In this document: positions 14,426 to 23,231 of the stretch, in pieces
Numbering within the stretch: position 1 is the first letter of the stretch
Layout of the letters: each line of letters starts with the position of its first letter
Assembly (NCBI RefSeq): GCF_001663375.1
Contig: NZ_LCTF01000020.1
Location: 1-45,304 of the forward strand
DNA: 45,304 nt
Direction of reading: 5' to 3'
Source: Caldivirga sp. MU80
Lineage (GTDB): Archaea > Thermoproteota > Thermoprotei > Thermoproteales > Thermocladiaceae
Made by a program: the position numbers and the translations under genes
Notes under the pieces: model-generated
Database searches by the model: none
The model's input: the letters and a program-made list of their open reading frames with translations, nothing else
Told to the model about the DNA's origin: nothing

Positions 14426-15541
14426 GTGGGTTTATTAACTGGTGGGTCTGCAGTTACTGCTGGGTCTGCAGTGCTCTTCGACCTACACCCCAAGGAAACC
14501 AGGAGCGAGTTGTTTGGTAGGGATTCTGAACTAGACTTCATTAGGAGGCAGGTTACAGCCGGTAACTGGGTTGTCATCAGTGGGCAGCGTGGTATAGGTA
14601 AGACCAGTCTCATTAAGGTTGCCCTAAGGGAGCTGGAGGGTGACGGCTTCAAGGTTGTTTACGTAAACCTTAGGGGTGTTAACTCGCTTAAAGGCCTATT
14701 GTCAATGCTAGTCAATGAGTTGAGTAGGTCCAGGGTTAACCTAAGCCTAAGGATGTCACTAAACTTCATGATAGGCTCCCTTGGCTTAACCGTGAGGGGT
14801 GGGCGTAGGGTTGCCAGTAGCCTACTGGAGCTCCTGCTCTCAATAGGCGATAGGACCATTATTGGGCTTGACGAGGTTCAGGAATTATCAAGGGTCAGCG
14901 GCCAATTCCTCAAGATACTTGGCAACGTTTTCTCAAGCAACCCAAGGGTAACCTTCATGTTCACCGGCTCCTACATAGGGTTAACCAAAGTCCTACTTAA
15001 CCCCGGGCCAGATTCACCACTCTACGGTAGGCCACCCGTTGAGGTTAAGCTGAGGCCATTCAATAGTGATGAGTCCAGGGAGTTCCTCAGGAGGGGTTTT
15101 GAGGAGGTGGGCATGTCCTTCAGCAGGTACGATGAGGTCATAGATAAGGTAGATGGTGTCGTCGGCTGGCTCACGTTATTCGGCAACTACCACGCGATTA
15201 GGGGGTTAAGCTTTGAGGACGCCCTAAGGGCAACCGTTGAGGAGGGGGGTAGGATAATGGTTAACGAGCTTAAGCACTTCCTGGAGGATAAGGCGAATAA
15301 GGCGCTTTACGTAGCCATAATCCAAGCCCTAAGGGTAGCCAACAGGTGGGGTGACTTAAAGGCGGCCGTATCTGCAATGCTAGGTGAGGAGGTGGGTGAT
15401 AGGGAGTTCACAAATGCCCTTAATGCACTGGTGAACTACAACTTCGTTGAGAAGAGGGGTAAAGGTGAATACACAGTAACCGACCCACTCCTCAGGCAAA
15501 TTAACCTGACACCACTACTGAGGAGAGTTCGGTTTCAATGA
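14426..15541 (+). CDS. archaeal ATPase (PF01637-like, P-loop STAND/MNS type)
   Basis: A 371-residue ATPase. The family opening 'LFDLHPKETRSELFGRDSELDFI' precedes Walker A 'GQRGIGKTS' (residues 53-61). Walker B is 'RTIIGLDEVQEL' with Asp149 and Glu150. 'MFTGSYIGL' is the sensor-like strand, and a helical then winged-helix C-terminus ('LKAAVSAMLGEEVGDREFTNALNALVNYNFVEKRGKGEYTVTDPLLRQ') ends the protein. Function of these archaeal ATPases is not settled. GTG 14426 gives the longest frame, but residues 1-15 are a repeat (two copies of TGGGTCTGCAGT, 14443-14472) and the family homology starts at GTG 14471, which may be the true start. Confidence 0.82.
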   Translation: MGLLTGGSAVTAGSAVLFDLHPKETRSELFGRDSELDFIRRQVTAGNWVVISGQRGIGKTSLIKVALRELEGDGFKVVYVNLRGVNSLKGLLSMLVNELSRSRVNLSLRMSLNFMIGSLGLTVRGGRRVASSLLELLLSIGDRTIIGLDEVQELSRVSGQFLKILGNVFSSNPRVTFMFTGSYIGLTKVLLNPGPDSPLYGRPPVEVKLRPFNSDESREFLRRGFEEVGMSFSRYDEVIDKVDGVVGWLTLFGNYHAIRGLSFEDALRATVEEGGRIMVNELKHFLEDKANKALYVAIIQALRVANRWGDLKAAVSAMLGEEVGDREFTNALNALVNYNFVEKRGKGEYTVTDPLLRQINLTPLLRRVRFQ

Positions 15542-15879
15542 TTAAACGTAGTTACCCACGGGCAAGTTAACCCACCGTAGTACGAATCACAATTAGCATC
15601 CATCAGTTAAGCAGACAGGTGGAAGGGAACCATGGCGCATCCATCTACTGAGCCCAGGAACCACTGGCGATGCAAATGATCCAGTGGGGAAACTCAACAT
15701 AGTCAGCGTCCTTTAACGATACCTTCCGTTACCTGCATTTACATACTGAAAACACGTATAAAAGAGGCGACTAAATGATTAGATCAATATTCATTTAAGC
15801 GTTAAGAATCCACTCAGTGAACCTTAAAGGGAATTTAACCCACACTTAAGCTAACAAGTACCTAAATCTTTATTAGTTT
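15542..15879. other. intergenic stretch without genes
   Basis: No supported coding frame on either strand. A TATA-like CGTATAAAAG at 15754-15763 and TTTAAG-type boxes are present without a gene in register. Near the end, TTTATTAG at 15867-15874 is placed for a leaderless start at 15898. Confidence 0.4.
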
Positions 15880-15897
15880 GTGTTTCTTTGTTTTGTT

Positions 15898-16383
15898 GTG
15901 TCTGGTTTTGATGTTGCTGCTTCTGCTATTGGTGGTGCCTTGGAGGCTGTCTTGAGGAAGGTTGGTGAGGGTAAGAAGCTAACCACGGAGGATTTGGTTG
16001 TGTTGATGCTTGGTTTGTTTCAGGAGATTAGGAAGGATGTAACCGAGACGAATAAGAGGATCGACGCCCTCTACGAATTAATGGGTAAGAATTACGAGGC
16101 ATTAAGTAGGAAGATTGATGAGACTAATAAGAGAATTGATGAGATTAACAATAGGATTAATGCAATAAACGACACGTTAAGCAGGAGGATAGAGGAAACA
16201 AGCAAGAGGATTGATGAGGTTAATAAGAGGATTGATGAGTTGGGTAAGGGTATGAGCGAGATGAGGGAAAGCATAAACAGGAGGATCGACGAGACCAATA
16301 AAAGAATCGACACACTATACGACCTACTAGGAAAAATATACGAAACACTAATAAAACAAGAAACAACCACCCACAGCAAATGA
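15898..16383 (+). CDS. coiled-coil protein without nuclease domain
   Basis: About 161 residues. An N-terminal globular part ('VAASAIGGALEAVLRKVGEGKKLTTEDLVVLMLGLFQEIRKDV') is followed by heptads built on 'DETNKRIDE' and 'NKRIDALYELMGK', ending with 'TLYDLLGKIYETLI'. No transmembrane segment or catalytic motif. GTG 15898 is favoured over 15880 because TTTATTAG lies about 26 nt upstream. A decayed paralogue is at 8167-8430. The protein may serve as a scaffold or regulatory partner of the coiled-coil nucleases in this region; this is inference from shared architecture. Confidence 0.7.
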   Translation: MSGFDVAASAIGGALEAVLRKVGEGKKLTTEDLVVLMLGLFQEIRKDVTETNKRIDALYELMGKNYEALSRKIDETNKRIDEINNRINAINDTLSRRIEETSKRIDEVNKRIDELGKGMSEMRESINRRIDETNKRIDTLYDLLGKIYETLIKQETTTHSK

Positions 16384-16510
16384 ATACTACACATTTCTTA
16401 GGCACCATTTTACCGATAGATAACTGCAGCCACGCAACCCCAGACCACCAGTCTCATTACCGGCTCATGGTACTATTTAAAATACTGAGGGATAGGATGA
16501 TGCGGCTGAA

Positions 16511-18058
16511 TTAGCCTATTGCTCTCCTTGCCTTAGCCATCTCCACTAGGTATCCCTTGGCCTCGTTTATATAGCCGTTGCTTAGGCTCTCTAGGAATAG
16601 CCTAACCAGTAGTGAATGCTTCCTGTGCTCAAAACCCTGCAGTGGCGTTTTAACCCCAAGTTGATCCAGGGCCTTAATGTCCTCAAGGACCATTGAGGTA
16701 ACCTCCCTGCTGACCCTAAGCTCATTAACCTTTATGTTAGGCAGCTGCTCAATGCACTCAACGCAAACGTACTGGGCCGCCTCACCCAGGTCACGCCATA
16801 GGTTAACGTAGTGGTTTTCCAGGACCCTCCACTGCTCCTCGTTAAGCTTAAGCAGTGTTGATAGGCCAAGCAACTCGGGTGGTATGCCCATTGAGTAAAG
16901 CGCCCCAACGAAGGTTATGGCCCTTGGTAGGGTAACCCCCCTAAACCCCCTCCCATACCCGAAGAGCCCCACGTGAAGCCTCCTAGTTCTCCTTGGGGGT
17001 AGGAGCTGAGCCATGTAGTTAATAGCCCTAGCCAAACCCTCAACCTCGGCCTGATACCTCTCAATGTACTGCCTAATCAAGGCTAGGGCAGCTTCCTCCT
17101 CACCCTTACTCATTATGACTGGCTCGGTGGGTTTGGCGTTGTTGACGGAGTCTATGGCTGCCTTAACGCTGTCAACACCGTAATCATACCTAAAGGCCGA
17201 TTGAACAGTGAAAGTGTATACGCCGCGGTACTCGTTGAGCGTCCTATCCACAGTGCGTGGGTTGAAGTTACCCCTGAAGGGTGTTGGGCCAACACCTATT
17301 ATTGGGTAAACCTCAACGCCAAGCCTACCGCCAGCCTCATGGGCCCTTGAGAGCGCTATCTTAGCCAGTAGCACCGCTGGCACCAGGCCGTAGTTCATGG
17401 CTGGGTCTGACCTGGCTATGAAGACCCTCATGTAGCTTGGCCTAGCCACCTTAACGTAACCCTCAATTATGCTGTCCACCCTGAGTAGGGACTCCATGTC
17501 CTCCACCAGTGGTATGACCTCAATGCTCTTGGGTTCAACCTCACCTATCAGGTCAGCCACCTTAACCCCATTGTAAAGCTCCACACTGCACTTCCCAGCC
17601 ACAACCTTCTCATAGTACTTTAGGGTGAGGATCAGGTCCATGTGGCTTGAGGTTAATGGGAAAATAACCTCGAAGATAGCCCTAACCGGCCTACCGTAAA
17701 ACACCCTAGCCAAGTCATAGGCCATTGGTATTGTTTCAAGGGCCTCAGCGTAAACCTTCCTATCCGAAACCTCCACGTTGGGGTTAGGTAACCTGTAGGT
17801 TAGGAAAATGTCCTCACCGAGGACATTGTTTATGAAGAAGCCCCCGTAACTCTCCAGGAGCTTCCTAACGACGTATATGTCAACGTCCTTACCCTCAAAG
17901 TCCCACATAGTCTCCTGGCAACCGTAGACGCTGTAGTTAACGTAGGCCTCGTAAACCTCATCATCACCCTTAATGAAGTCGCCACTAACCCACTGGGGCA
18001 TTGAGGCATAGTCCGGGTGCTGGGTGCACATGGTCCTCGGTATCTTACGCACCACCAC
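16511..18058 (-). CDS. ppcA: phosphoenolpyruvate carboxylase, archaeal type
   Basis: Catalyses PEP + bicarbonate to oxaloacetate, an anaplerotic step of the cytoplasm. The archaeal family signature 'IPRTMCTQHPDYA' opens the protein; later 'CQETMWDFEGKDVD', 'EVIPLVEDMESLL', 'RVFIARSDPAMNYGLVPAVL' and 'GVGPTPFRGNFNPRTVD' are typical conserved blocks. With GTG 18058 as start the length is about 515 residues, which suits archaeal PEPC (about 480-540). The frame is open further up to 18184, but the extra 42 residues lack conservation and would overlap the upstream gene. A TATA-like CTATATACC at about 18097-18105 gives the gene its own promoter. The upstream gene encodes a probable citrate-forming enzyme. 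Confidence 0.9.
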   Translation of the reverse strand: MVVRKIPRTMCTQHPDYASMPQWVSGDFIKGDDEVYEAYVNYSVYGCQETMWDFEGKDVDIYVVRKLLESYGGFFINNVLGEDIFLTYRLPNPNVEVSDRKVYAEALETIPMAYDLARVFYGRPVRAIFEVIFPLTSSHMDLILTLKYYEKVVAGKCSVELYNGVKVADLIGEVEPKSIEVIPLVEDMESLLRVDSIIEGYVKVARPSYMRVFIARSDPAMNYGLVPAVLLAKIALSRAHEAGGRLGVEVYPIIGVGPTPFRGNFNPRTVDRTLNEYRGVYTFTVQSAFRYDYGVDSVKAAIDSVNNAKPTEPVIMSKGEEEAALALIRQYIERYQAEVEGLARAINYMAQLLPPRRTRRLHVGLFGYGRGFRGVTLPRAITFVGALYSMGIPPELLGLSTLLKLNEEQWRVLENHYVNLWRDLGEAAQYVCVECIEQLPNIKVNELRVSREVTSMVLEDIKALDQLGVKTPLQGFEHRKHSLLVRLFLESLSNGYINEAKGYLVEMAKARRAIG

Positions 18059-18170
18059 ACCCCTAAACCACGGCCTATTAAGCGCTGTGGTTAAGGTATA
18101 TAGGCAATTGGTGAAGAGGAATACGCCGCTAAGCCCCACGGGGGAGGTTTTAACTAAGGTGTTACCGAGT

Positions 18171-19529
18171 TTACTTAGAGTCATCCCCGTTTAAACTACC
18201 TAGGATCCTTAGGAACTCCTCCTCGCTAATGGGCTCCCTAAGGACACCCTCATCGTAAAGCCTAACCAACTCCCTGTAAACCCTCTCAACCTCCCCATCA
18301 CCCTTACCCACGTTTAACCCAACCCTCCTTAAGGCGTGGGCCACCCCAGCCTTACCTGCATATGGGCCTATGAGAACCACCTGCCTCATACCCACTATGG
18401 ACGGGTCCATGGATAGGTACGTCTCGGGGTCCTTCAACTGGGCATCAATGTGGATGCCGGCCGCCGTGGCGTAGGCGTTGCCACCCACTATGGGCTGGTG
18501 CCTAGGCACATTGTAACCAATCCTCCTGAAGTACTCAACCACCTTAGCAATAACCCTAGGCTCCATTCCATCAAAGGAGCCCCTGAGCCTACCGTACCAA
18601 ACCACCAAAGCCTCAATGGGGACATTACCAGCCCTCTCCCCAATACCCAGCAGCGTCCCATTGTTAACCCCAGCCCCGTAAACCCAGGCAGCCACGGCGT
18701 TAGCAACCGCCATATGGTAATCCCCATGCCCATGAAACTCCACCGCATTACTAGGCAACTTGAGAGCATGCCTCATGAGCCAGACCAGCTTCGGTATACT
18801 GTACGGCAGGGCCGCCGTGGGGTAGGGTACACCAACACCAGTGGTGTCCGGGAGCTTTATGACCATTGGCACGCCGTACCTCTCACTAAGCCTAACTAGC
18901 CTATCAACCAGCGGCAGCACAAAGCCCACGACGTCCGCCCTAGTCACGTCCTCGAGGCTACACCTAAGGGCCACGCCACTCCTTAAAGCCTCCTCAGCGG
19001 CCTCAAGGTACTTCTCAGCCGCCCTATGCCTAGTGGTGTTGAACTTAGCCTTAATGTGTATGTCCGACACGGACATGAGCATTACCATTTCATCAAGCCC
19101 ATTATCCCTAACAAGCCTAACATCCTCAACCCTAGCCCTACCCCAACCAATAACCTTAGGGTACTTAAACCCAAGTCCACGAACAGCCCTAACAATCCTC
19201 CTATCCCTCTCAGTGTAGAGGAAGAACTCACTCCTAACCACCCTACCACTACCATTATCAAGCTCAGAGAGCAGCCTAAACAATGATTCAACATCCTCAA
19301 CGCCATATGCATAAAACGCCTGCTGCCCATCCCTAAACGTCGTGTCTGTTATGTAAAGTTCACTGGGCGTATCAGGCTCAACATTGATGCCGTCGAAGAG
19401 AAGCCTTGGGGGCATGGGCCAGTTACCAGGCCTAAACTCAACCTCACTGAATTCTAAACCCTCCCCCCTAAGCACCTTTAACAATCCATCCCGGGAGTCC
19501 CTAACCCACCCTTCAATAACAATCCCCAA
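18171..19529 (-). CDS. HMGL-family acyl-CoA condensing enzyme, probable Re-citrate synthase
   Basis: A 452-residue DRE-TIM family enzyme. 'ITDTTFRDGQQ' (60-70) holds the metal and substrate residues of the family, 'CSLEDVTRAD' (190-199) the glutamate-containing strand and 'FHGHGDYHMAVANA' (265-278) the metal-binding His pair. The blocks 'SEFFLYTERDR', 'PDTTGVGVPYPTAALP' and 'GIHIDAQLKDPE' recall Re-type citrate synthase of Clostridium kluyveri more than isopropylmalate or citramalate synthase, from memory. Products of related enzymes include homocitrate, isopropylmalate and citramalate. The adjacent PEP carboxylase would supply oxaloacetate, which favours citrate. TTG 19529 starts the protein; a TTATATAG box lies 24-26 nt before it. 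Confidence 0.8.
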   Translation of the reverse strand: MGIVIEGWVRDSRDGLLKVLRGEGLEFSEVEFRPGNWPMPPRLLFDGINVEPDTPSELYITDTTFRDGQQAFYAYGVEDVESLFRLLSELDNGSGRVVRSEFFLYTERDRRIVRAVRGLGFKYPKVIGWGRARVEDVRLVRDNGLDEMVMLMSVSDIHIKAKFNTTRHRAAEKYLEAAEEALRSGVALRCSLEDVTRADVVGFVLPLVDRLVRLSERYGVPMVIKLPDTTGVGVPYPTAALPYSIPKLVWLMRHALKLPSNAVEFHGHGDYHMAVANAVAAWVYGAGVNNGTLLGIGERAGNVPIEALVVWYGRLRGSFDGMEPRVIAKVVEYFRRIGYNVPRHQPIVGGNAYATAAGIHIDAQLKDPETYLSMDPSIVGMRQVVLIGPYAGKAGVAHALRRVGLNVGKGDGEVERVYRELVRLYDEGVLREPISEEEFLRILGSLNGDDSK

Positions 19530-19546
19530 ACACCCAACACCCTAGA

Positions 19547-19556
19547 CTATATAAGC
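19547..19556 (-). promoter_or_regulatory. TATA box of the Re-citrate synthase-like gene
   Basis: CTTATATAG on the minus strand is centred about 25 nt from TTG 19529, so the mRNA is predicted to be leaderless and the TTG codon is the start. Confidence 0.65.
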
Positions 19557-19677
19557 ATTACGTCCACACAACTAAACCAACACATAACCTACCTAACCAA
19601 TAGTTAAGACAAAGGGAAGTAAGGAAAAATCCTTCGATTTTTAATTTTAGGTGTTTTAACCAATTTTTAACCAGAGC

Positions 19678-20151
19678 TTAACTTAACGCTTGCGCTGTTA
19701 CGGTGAACGGTATGCTGGTACCGGTGGATAGGTATATGGTGCCTGAGTACTGGACACCAGCAGTGTATGAAGTACTACTACCACATATATATACTAGGTA
19801 TTCAAAAGTACCGCCTGGAATCGCAACCTGACTTGGACTATTAGCTGTATATGAAGTGAGGGTACTAACTGGGCTGCTGGGTGATTCACCGCTGAAATTG
19901 CAGGATGTGCCGCCGAGTGTTACACTGACTATGTTCTGGGTTGTGCCAGTGGGGTTACTGACATAAAGCACTAAGTAAGCATTAGTGCCAGATAAGTATA
20001 GGTCTTCGCTTATTGCATTCAGCGTCCCAGCGTGGGCACTACTCCTAAACATGCCAAAAACCCATATCGCCACTGCCACGGCTAGTGCTATGGCTACGGC
20101 TATGAGTATTATCGTAGCCACTACGTTGGATATACCCCTCCTCTGGGCCAC
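19678..20151 (-). CDS. archaeal type IV pilin (DUF1628-like N-terminus)
   Basis: A 157-residue secreted protein with a class III signal peptide: 'MAQRRGISNVVATIILIAVAIA', with predicted cleavage by the PibD/FlaK peptidase after Gly6, followed by the hydrophobic pilin helix to about residue 33. The mature part is rich in Thr, Ser, Gly and Asn with two Cys ('GGTSCNFSGE' and 'YLVYICGSSTSY') that may form a disulfide, and several N-x-S/T sites. It should assemble into a surface filament, adhesion pilus or similar. GTG 20151 starts the gene. No pilus ATPase or TadC-like gene is next to it, so assembly depends on loci elsewhere. Confidence 0.85.
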   Translation of the reverse strand: MAQRRGISNVVATIILIAVAIALAVAVAIWVFGMFRSSAHAGTLNAISEDLYLSGTNAYLVLYVSNPTGTTQNIVSVTLGGTSCNFSGESPSSPVSTLTSYTANSPSQVAIPGGTFEYLVYICGSSTSYTAGVQYSGTIYLSTGTSIPFTVTAQALS

Positions 20152-20308
20152 GTTGGGTCAGTTAATTTTAACCGCTATATTTTTAAGTATTACCCTAAGC
20201 TTTATTCATGCTATACATAAAGCATTATTTTTAATTACACTAATAATACAATAATGTATATAGCTGTGCTTAAATTAGCCTTATCTCAAGGTTGATATTA
20301 CTCTAGTG

Positions 20309-20971
20309 TTACTGGTTGATGGGTATTATGTAGGCCAGTTTACCATTCCTATAAACCAGTATTGCCCTACCACCCAGCTTAACGCCGCTGATTTCGCCGG
20401 GGCCCTTAACCTTACTCCTATTGACAAGCAGCTGCGCTAGCTCGCTTAGTTCGCCTAGGTTTGAAACCACCTTGACGGGTGACTCCTCGCTCTCCCTCCC
20501 AAGCTTAACCCTAATGACCTGCCCATTCTTCATTAGGCCTATGGCTGCGCTGGCCAGTGTTGACAATGCCGCCGCAACCTCCTCAATGGGCCCCCTATCC
20601 ATGTAGATTGGGGCAATCCTGCCCTCAAACACGGTAACCTCCACCACACCGCCATTACTACCACTAATCTTCCTAATTTCAGCCTCACCGGTCAATAGCC
20701 CACCGACCTCGGCCACGGCCTGCCTTTGACTGCCCCCTATTAGTTCCCTCACCAGTGAAGCTGTTAATCCGGCCACGTAGCCAATGTCCATTATGAGTAC
20801 GTAAACCCCGACAGCCGCCAATGCACCCAGGGCGTAGGCCAGCCCAAGGCCGAGTAGGGCTATGGCTATCAGGAGCAGCGCCGATATTAGTGGCGGTGGC
20901 CTCCTGAGGCCTATTAACACTGCTAGGGCTGCACCAGCCGCCACTGAGATTAACTCACCCGATGTTAGCAT
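20309..20971 (-). CDS. membrane protein of unknown function
   Basis: A 220-residue protein. The first 75 residues hold two or three membrane spans ('LISVAAGAALAVLIGLRR', 'LISALLLIAIALLGLGLAYAL', 'VGVYVLIMDIGYVAGLTA'), the rest is a soluble, mostly beta domain ('VVEVTVFEGRIAPIYMDRG', 'VIRVKLGRES', 'LGGRAILVYRNGKLAYIIPI'). It follows the RecB-like nuclease gene by 28 nt on the same strand and is probably co-transcribed. No family recognised; the layout (membrane anchor plus cytoplasmic sandwich) is somewhat like the protein at 23232-23942. Confidence 0.65.
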   Translation of the reverse strand: MLTSGELISVAAGAALAVLIGLRRPPPLISALLLIAIALLGLGLAYALGALAAVGVYVLIMDIGYVAGLTASLVRELIGGSQRQAVAEVGGLLTGEAEIRKISGSNGGVVEVTVFEGRIAPIYMDRGPIEEVAAALSTLASAAIGLMKNGQVIRVKLGRESEESPVKVVSNLGELSELAQLLVNRSKVKGPGEISGVKLGGRAILVYRNGKLAYIIPINQ

Positions 20972-20999
20972 TTACATTAACTATTGCGGCTACTGGTAA

Positions 21000-21632
21000 T
21001 TAAGCGTTAGCCCCGTGTAGACCTTTAATCAGCATATAGAGTTTCACTATTGCCCTAAGCGTCCTCAGTGAGGATGCCTTAAGCCCAAGCTCACCCCTAA
21101 GCCCACTAATCCACCTACCGCACTCATCCCCACTCAAACCAAGCCTACCGCACACGCACCCCCAGTCATTGCATTGGGCTACGGCCTCCAGGGCGTCGTC
21201 AGCATTCCTCATGCTCATTAGGGCTACTAGGGCGTTGGCTAGTTCATCAATCAGGTCGTATATGGCTGACTCCACCGCAGCCCTCAACTCATCCGGCTTA
21301 AGAACAACAGCCTCCTCAAGTTCAATAACCCTAACCCCAAGCTCCTCCGCAAGGGCCCTACTTGAGTCATTACTGAACCCCCTAGCCAACACAAGAGGCC
21401 TTGCGTTGATCAACTTGGCGTTGGTGTACGCCTGCCTAACCCCACTCACGTCAACCTTACCGGCCTTAACCTCAACGGAGTACCTATTGCCGCACTCATC
21501 CTCGGCTATTAAGTCAACCTCACCAACCTCAACCCCATTACTCATAACCTTAACCCTCCTGTCAATTACCCTAAACCCAAGCCTACTAAGCAACTCAGCG
21601 GCGTAATCCTCAAACCTAACCCCACTACCCAC
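21000..21632 (-). CDS. RecB-family nuclease (PD-(D/E)XK)
   Basis: A 210-residue predicted nuclease of the archaeal RecB/Holliday-resolvase-like kind. 'RFEDYAAELLSRLGFRVI' is the opening helix with Glu8, then 'GEVDLIAEDECGNRYSVEVKAG' gives Asp40, Glu54 and Lys56 (D-x13-E-x-K), and 'SGVRQAYTNAKLINARPLVLARGFS' continues the fold. The C-terminal third is helical with a cluster of Cys ('CNDWGCVCGRLGLSGDECGRW') that could bind metal. It is the first gene of a two-gene operon with a membrane protein and lies divergent to the DUF1616-like genes. DNA repair or nucleic-acid processing is likely, substrate unknown. Confidence 0.75.
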   Translation of the reverse strand: MGSGVRFEDYAAELLSRLGFRVIDRRVKVMSNGVEVGEVDLIAEDECGNRYSVEVKAGKVDVSGVRQAYTNAKLINARPLVLARGFSNDSSRALAEELGVRVIELEEAVVLKPDELRAAVESAIYDLIDELANALVALMSMRNADDALEAVAQCNDWGCVCGRLGLSGDECGRWISGLRGELGLKASSLRTLRAIVKLYMLIKGLHGANA

Positions 21633-21712
21633 TACCAGTCAACACGCCTAGGTTGAAATACCTTAGCCAATAATCGGAATAACGCATTTTAACACACCCA
21701 CCAGTGCCCCAT

Positions 21713-22609
21713 GTGGCCAGGTTAATAGGTTTAGCAATGCTGGTGCTTGCGGCATTAAGCCTAGTCACAGTGGCCGTTGAGGCACAGCAACCCCCAAGGA
21801 GCCTACTACTGGCCTACGGCAACGTATCGGCCATAGGGGCTGAGGGCGGGAACGTAACTGGGCTGGTGGCCACACTCAACGAGGCTATAAACCTAACCGA
21901 GACCGGCCAATACGACAATGCGGTGGGGTTGGCGTTAAGTGTACTTAACCAGGCCCCAGCCTTGGCTAGGCAGGTTGAGCAGAGGAGGCTCATTGAGGCT
22001 GTGGCCTACGGGGCCTTGGGCGCCTTAGCGGTGGGTGCCTTAACCCTCCTCTACCTGAGGCGCCGTGAATTGGTGGGTTCGCTTTGGCTTAGGTTCAGGG
22101 GTGGGGATAGGGTAACCCTAGGTGGTGGTAAGGCGAGGGGCTTCTTGACTGATAGTGAGGTCCTTGCCGTTTTAACAGGGCTTGTCATAGTCTTCGCAGT
22201 GTTCCTAGCCGCCCACAGCCTCACCGGGGTTGAGGCGACTCAGTTCTCAGCCATAGGCCTACTGGGGCCTGGGGGCAGGATTGGGGGTTACCCAACCTCG
22301 GTGGCCGTAAACCAAACCATTAACCTATACGTACTGGTCTACAACCACATGAACAGGCCCATTTGGTTCGTGGTCTACATATACGTAACCAACAACACAA
22401 CCCCACCACCACTGCCGGGCAGCCCACTGCTAACCTACCAAAGAGTCCTCCTGAGCAATGAGACCTGGGTAGCGCCTTTAAGCCTCAGGCTTAATGAGAC
22501 TGGTGACTTTAGGCTTGTTGGTGAACTGTGGATGTACAACCCACTTAACCTAACCCTAACCTACACAGGCGAGTATGTTCAACTCTGGGTGAACGCGACG
22601 GGTGGTTGA
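21713..22609 (+). CDS. membrane protein, DUF1616-like extracellular partner
   Basis: About 298 residues. A signal peptide ('LIGLAMLVLAALSLVTVAVEA') is followed by a short external helix pair, a span ('AVAYGALGALAVGALTLLYL'), a cytoplasmic loop, a second span ('VLAVLTGLVIVFAVFLAAHSL') and an external C-terminal beta domain with several N-glycosylation sites ('NQTINLYVLVYNHMNRPIWFVVYIYVTNNT'). This C-terminal domain corresponds to what follows the spans in DUF1616 proteins. GTG 21713 fits the TTTTAA box at 21687-21692 better than GTG 21704. It overlaps the next gene by 8 nt. Confidence 0.7.
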   Translation: MARLIGLAMLVLAALSLVTVAVEAQQPPRSLLLAYGNVSAIGAEGGNVTGLVATLNEAINLTETGQYDNAVGLALSVLNQAPALARQVEQRRLIEAVAYGALGALAVGALTLLYLRRRELVGSLWLRFRGGDRVTLGGGKARGFLTDSEVLAVLTGLVIVFAVFLAAHSLTGVEATQFSAIGLLGPGGRIGGYPTSVAVNQTINLYVLVYNHMNRPIWFVVYIYVTNNTTPPPLPGSPLLTYQRVLLSNETWVAPLSLRLNETGDFRLVGELWMYNPLNLTLTYTGEYVQLWVNATGG

Positions 22610-23195
22610 TGTGGATAAAGACTTACACAGCCTGATCAGGGCTGCTGCGTCGAGGGGTAGGTGCACGACGGTTAATCAACTGGTGGAGGTGGTCTCAAGG
22701 GAGACCGGTTTACCCAGGAGTTGGGTTGCCTATGAGGTTTACCTAATGTGGAAGAGGGGTGAGTTGAACATTGAGCATGAACCACTTGAAAACGCCGTCA
22801 TGTTCCTGGCCAGTGTTGATGGGGTTTGGTACTGGGTCACCCTAGCCATAACCCTAGCCTCACTGACCGTTGTAATGCTGGTTAAGGGTGGCCCCCTAAT
22901 GCCTATCAGGTACCTACTGGGTGCAGTAAGCGTCCTCTTCATGCCGGGTTACTCAATAGTGGAGGCCCTATACCCAAGGGGCGATGAGTTGGCCCCCCTT
23001 GAGAGGCTAGCCCTATCAATAGGCCTAAGCCTAGCCGTAGTGCCGCTGGTTGGCTTAATACTCAACTACACTCCGTGGGGGATTAGGCTAATCCCAATTG
23101 TCGTCAGCAACACAGCCCTAACCATTGCACTGCTCACCGTGGCGGCATTGAGGAAGGCGAGGTACGCCTCAACACCTAGGGATTGCTTCACTTGA
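22602..23195 (+). CDS. DUF1616-family membrane protein
   Basis: A 197-residue protein: an N-terminal soluble winged-helix-like part ('LIRAAASRGRCTTVNQLVEVVSRETGLPRSWVAYEVYLMWKRGEL'), then four membrane spans. The third and following segment 'RYLLGAVSVLFMPGYSIVEALYPRGDELAPLERLALSIGLSLAVVPLVGLIL' is the classic DUF1616 signature. The usual extracellular domain is absent and seems to be supplied by the upstream gene 21713-22609, with which it overlaps by 8 nt. Role unknown; DUF1616 proteins often occur beside MoxR and DUF58-type clusters in archaea. Confidence 0.78.
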   Translation: MVDVDKDLHSLIRAAASRGRCTTVNQLVEVVSRETGLPRSWVAYEVYLMWKRGELNIEHEPLENAVMFLASVDGVWYWVTLAITLASLTVVMLVKGGPLMPIRYLLGAVSVLFMPGYSIVEALYPRGDELAPLERLALSIGLSLAVVPLVGLILNYTPWGIRLIPIVVSNTALTIALLTVAALRKARYASTPRDCFT

Positions 23196-23199
23196 ATTA

Positions 23200-23209
23200 A
23201 GTTTATTAA
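23200..23209 (+). promoter_or_regulatory. TATA box, surface-protein transcription unit
   Basis: GTTTATTAAG lies 26-27 nt before ATG 23232, indicating a separate leaderless transcript covering 23232-27751. Confidence 0.55.
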
Positions 23210-23231
23210 GTCTATCAAGCCACCTCAACCA

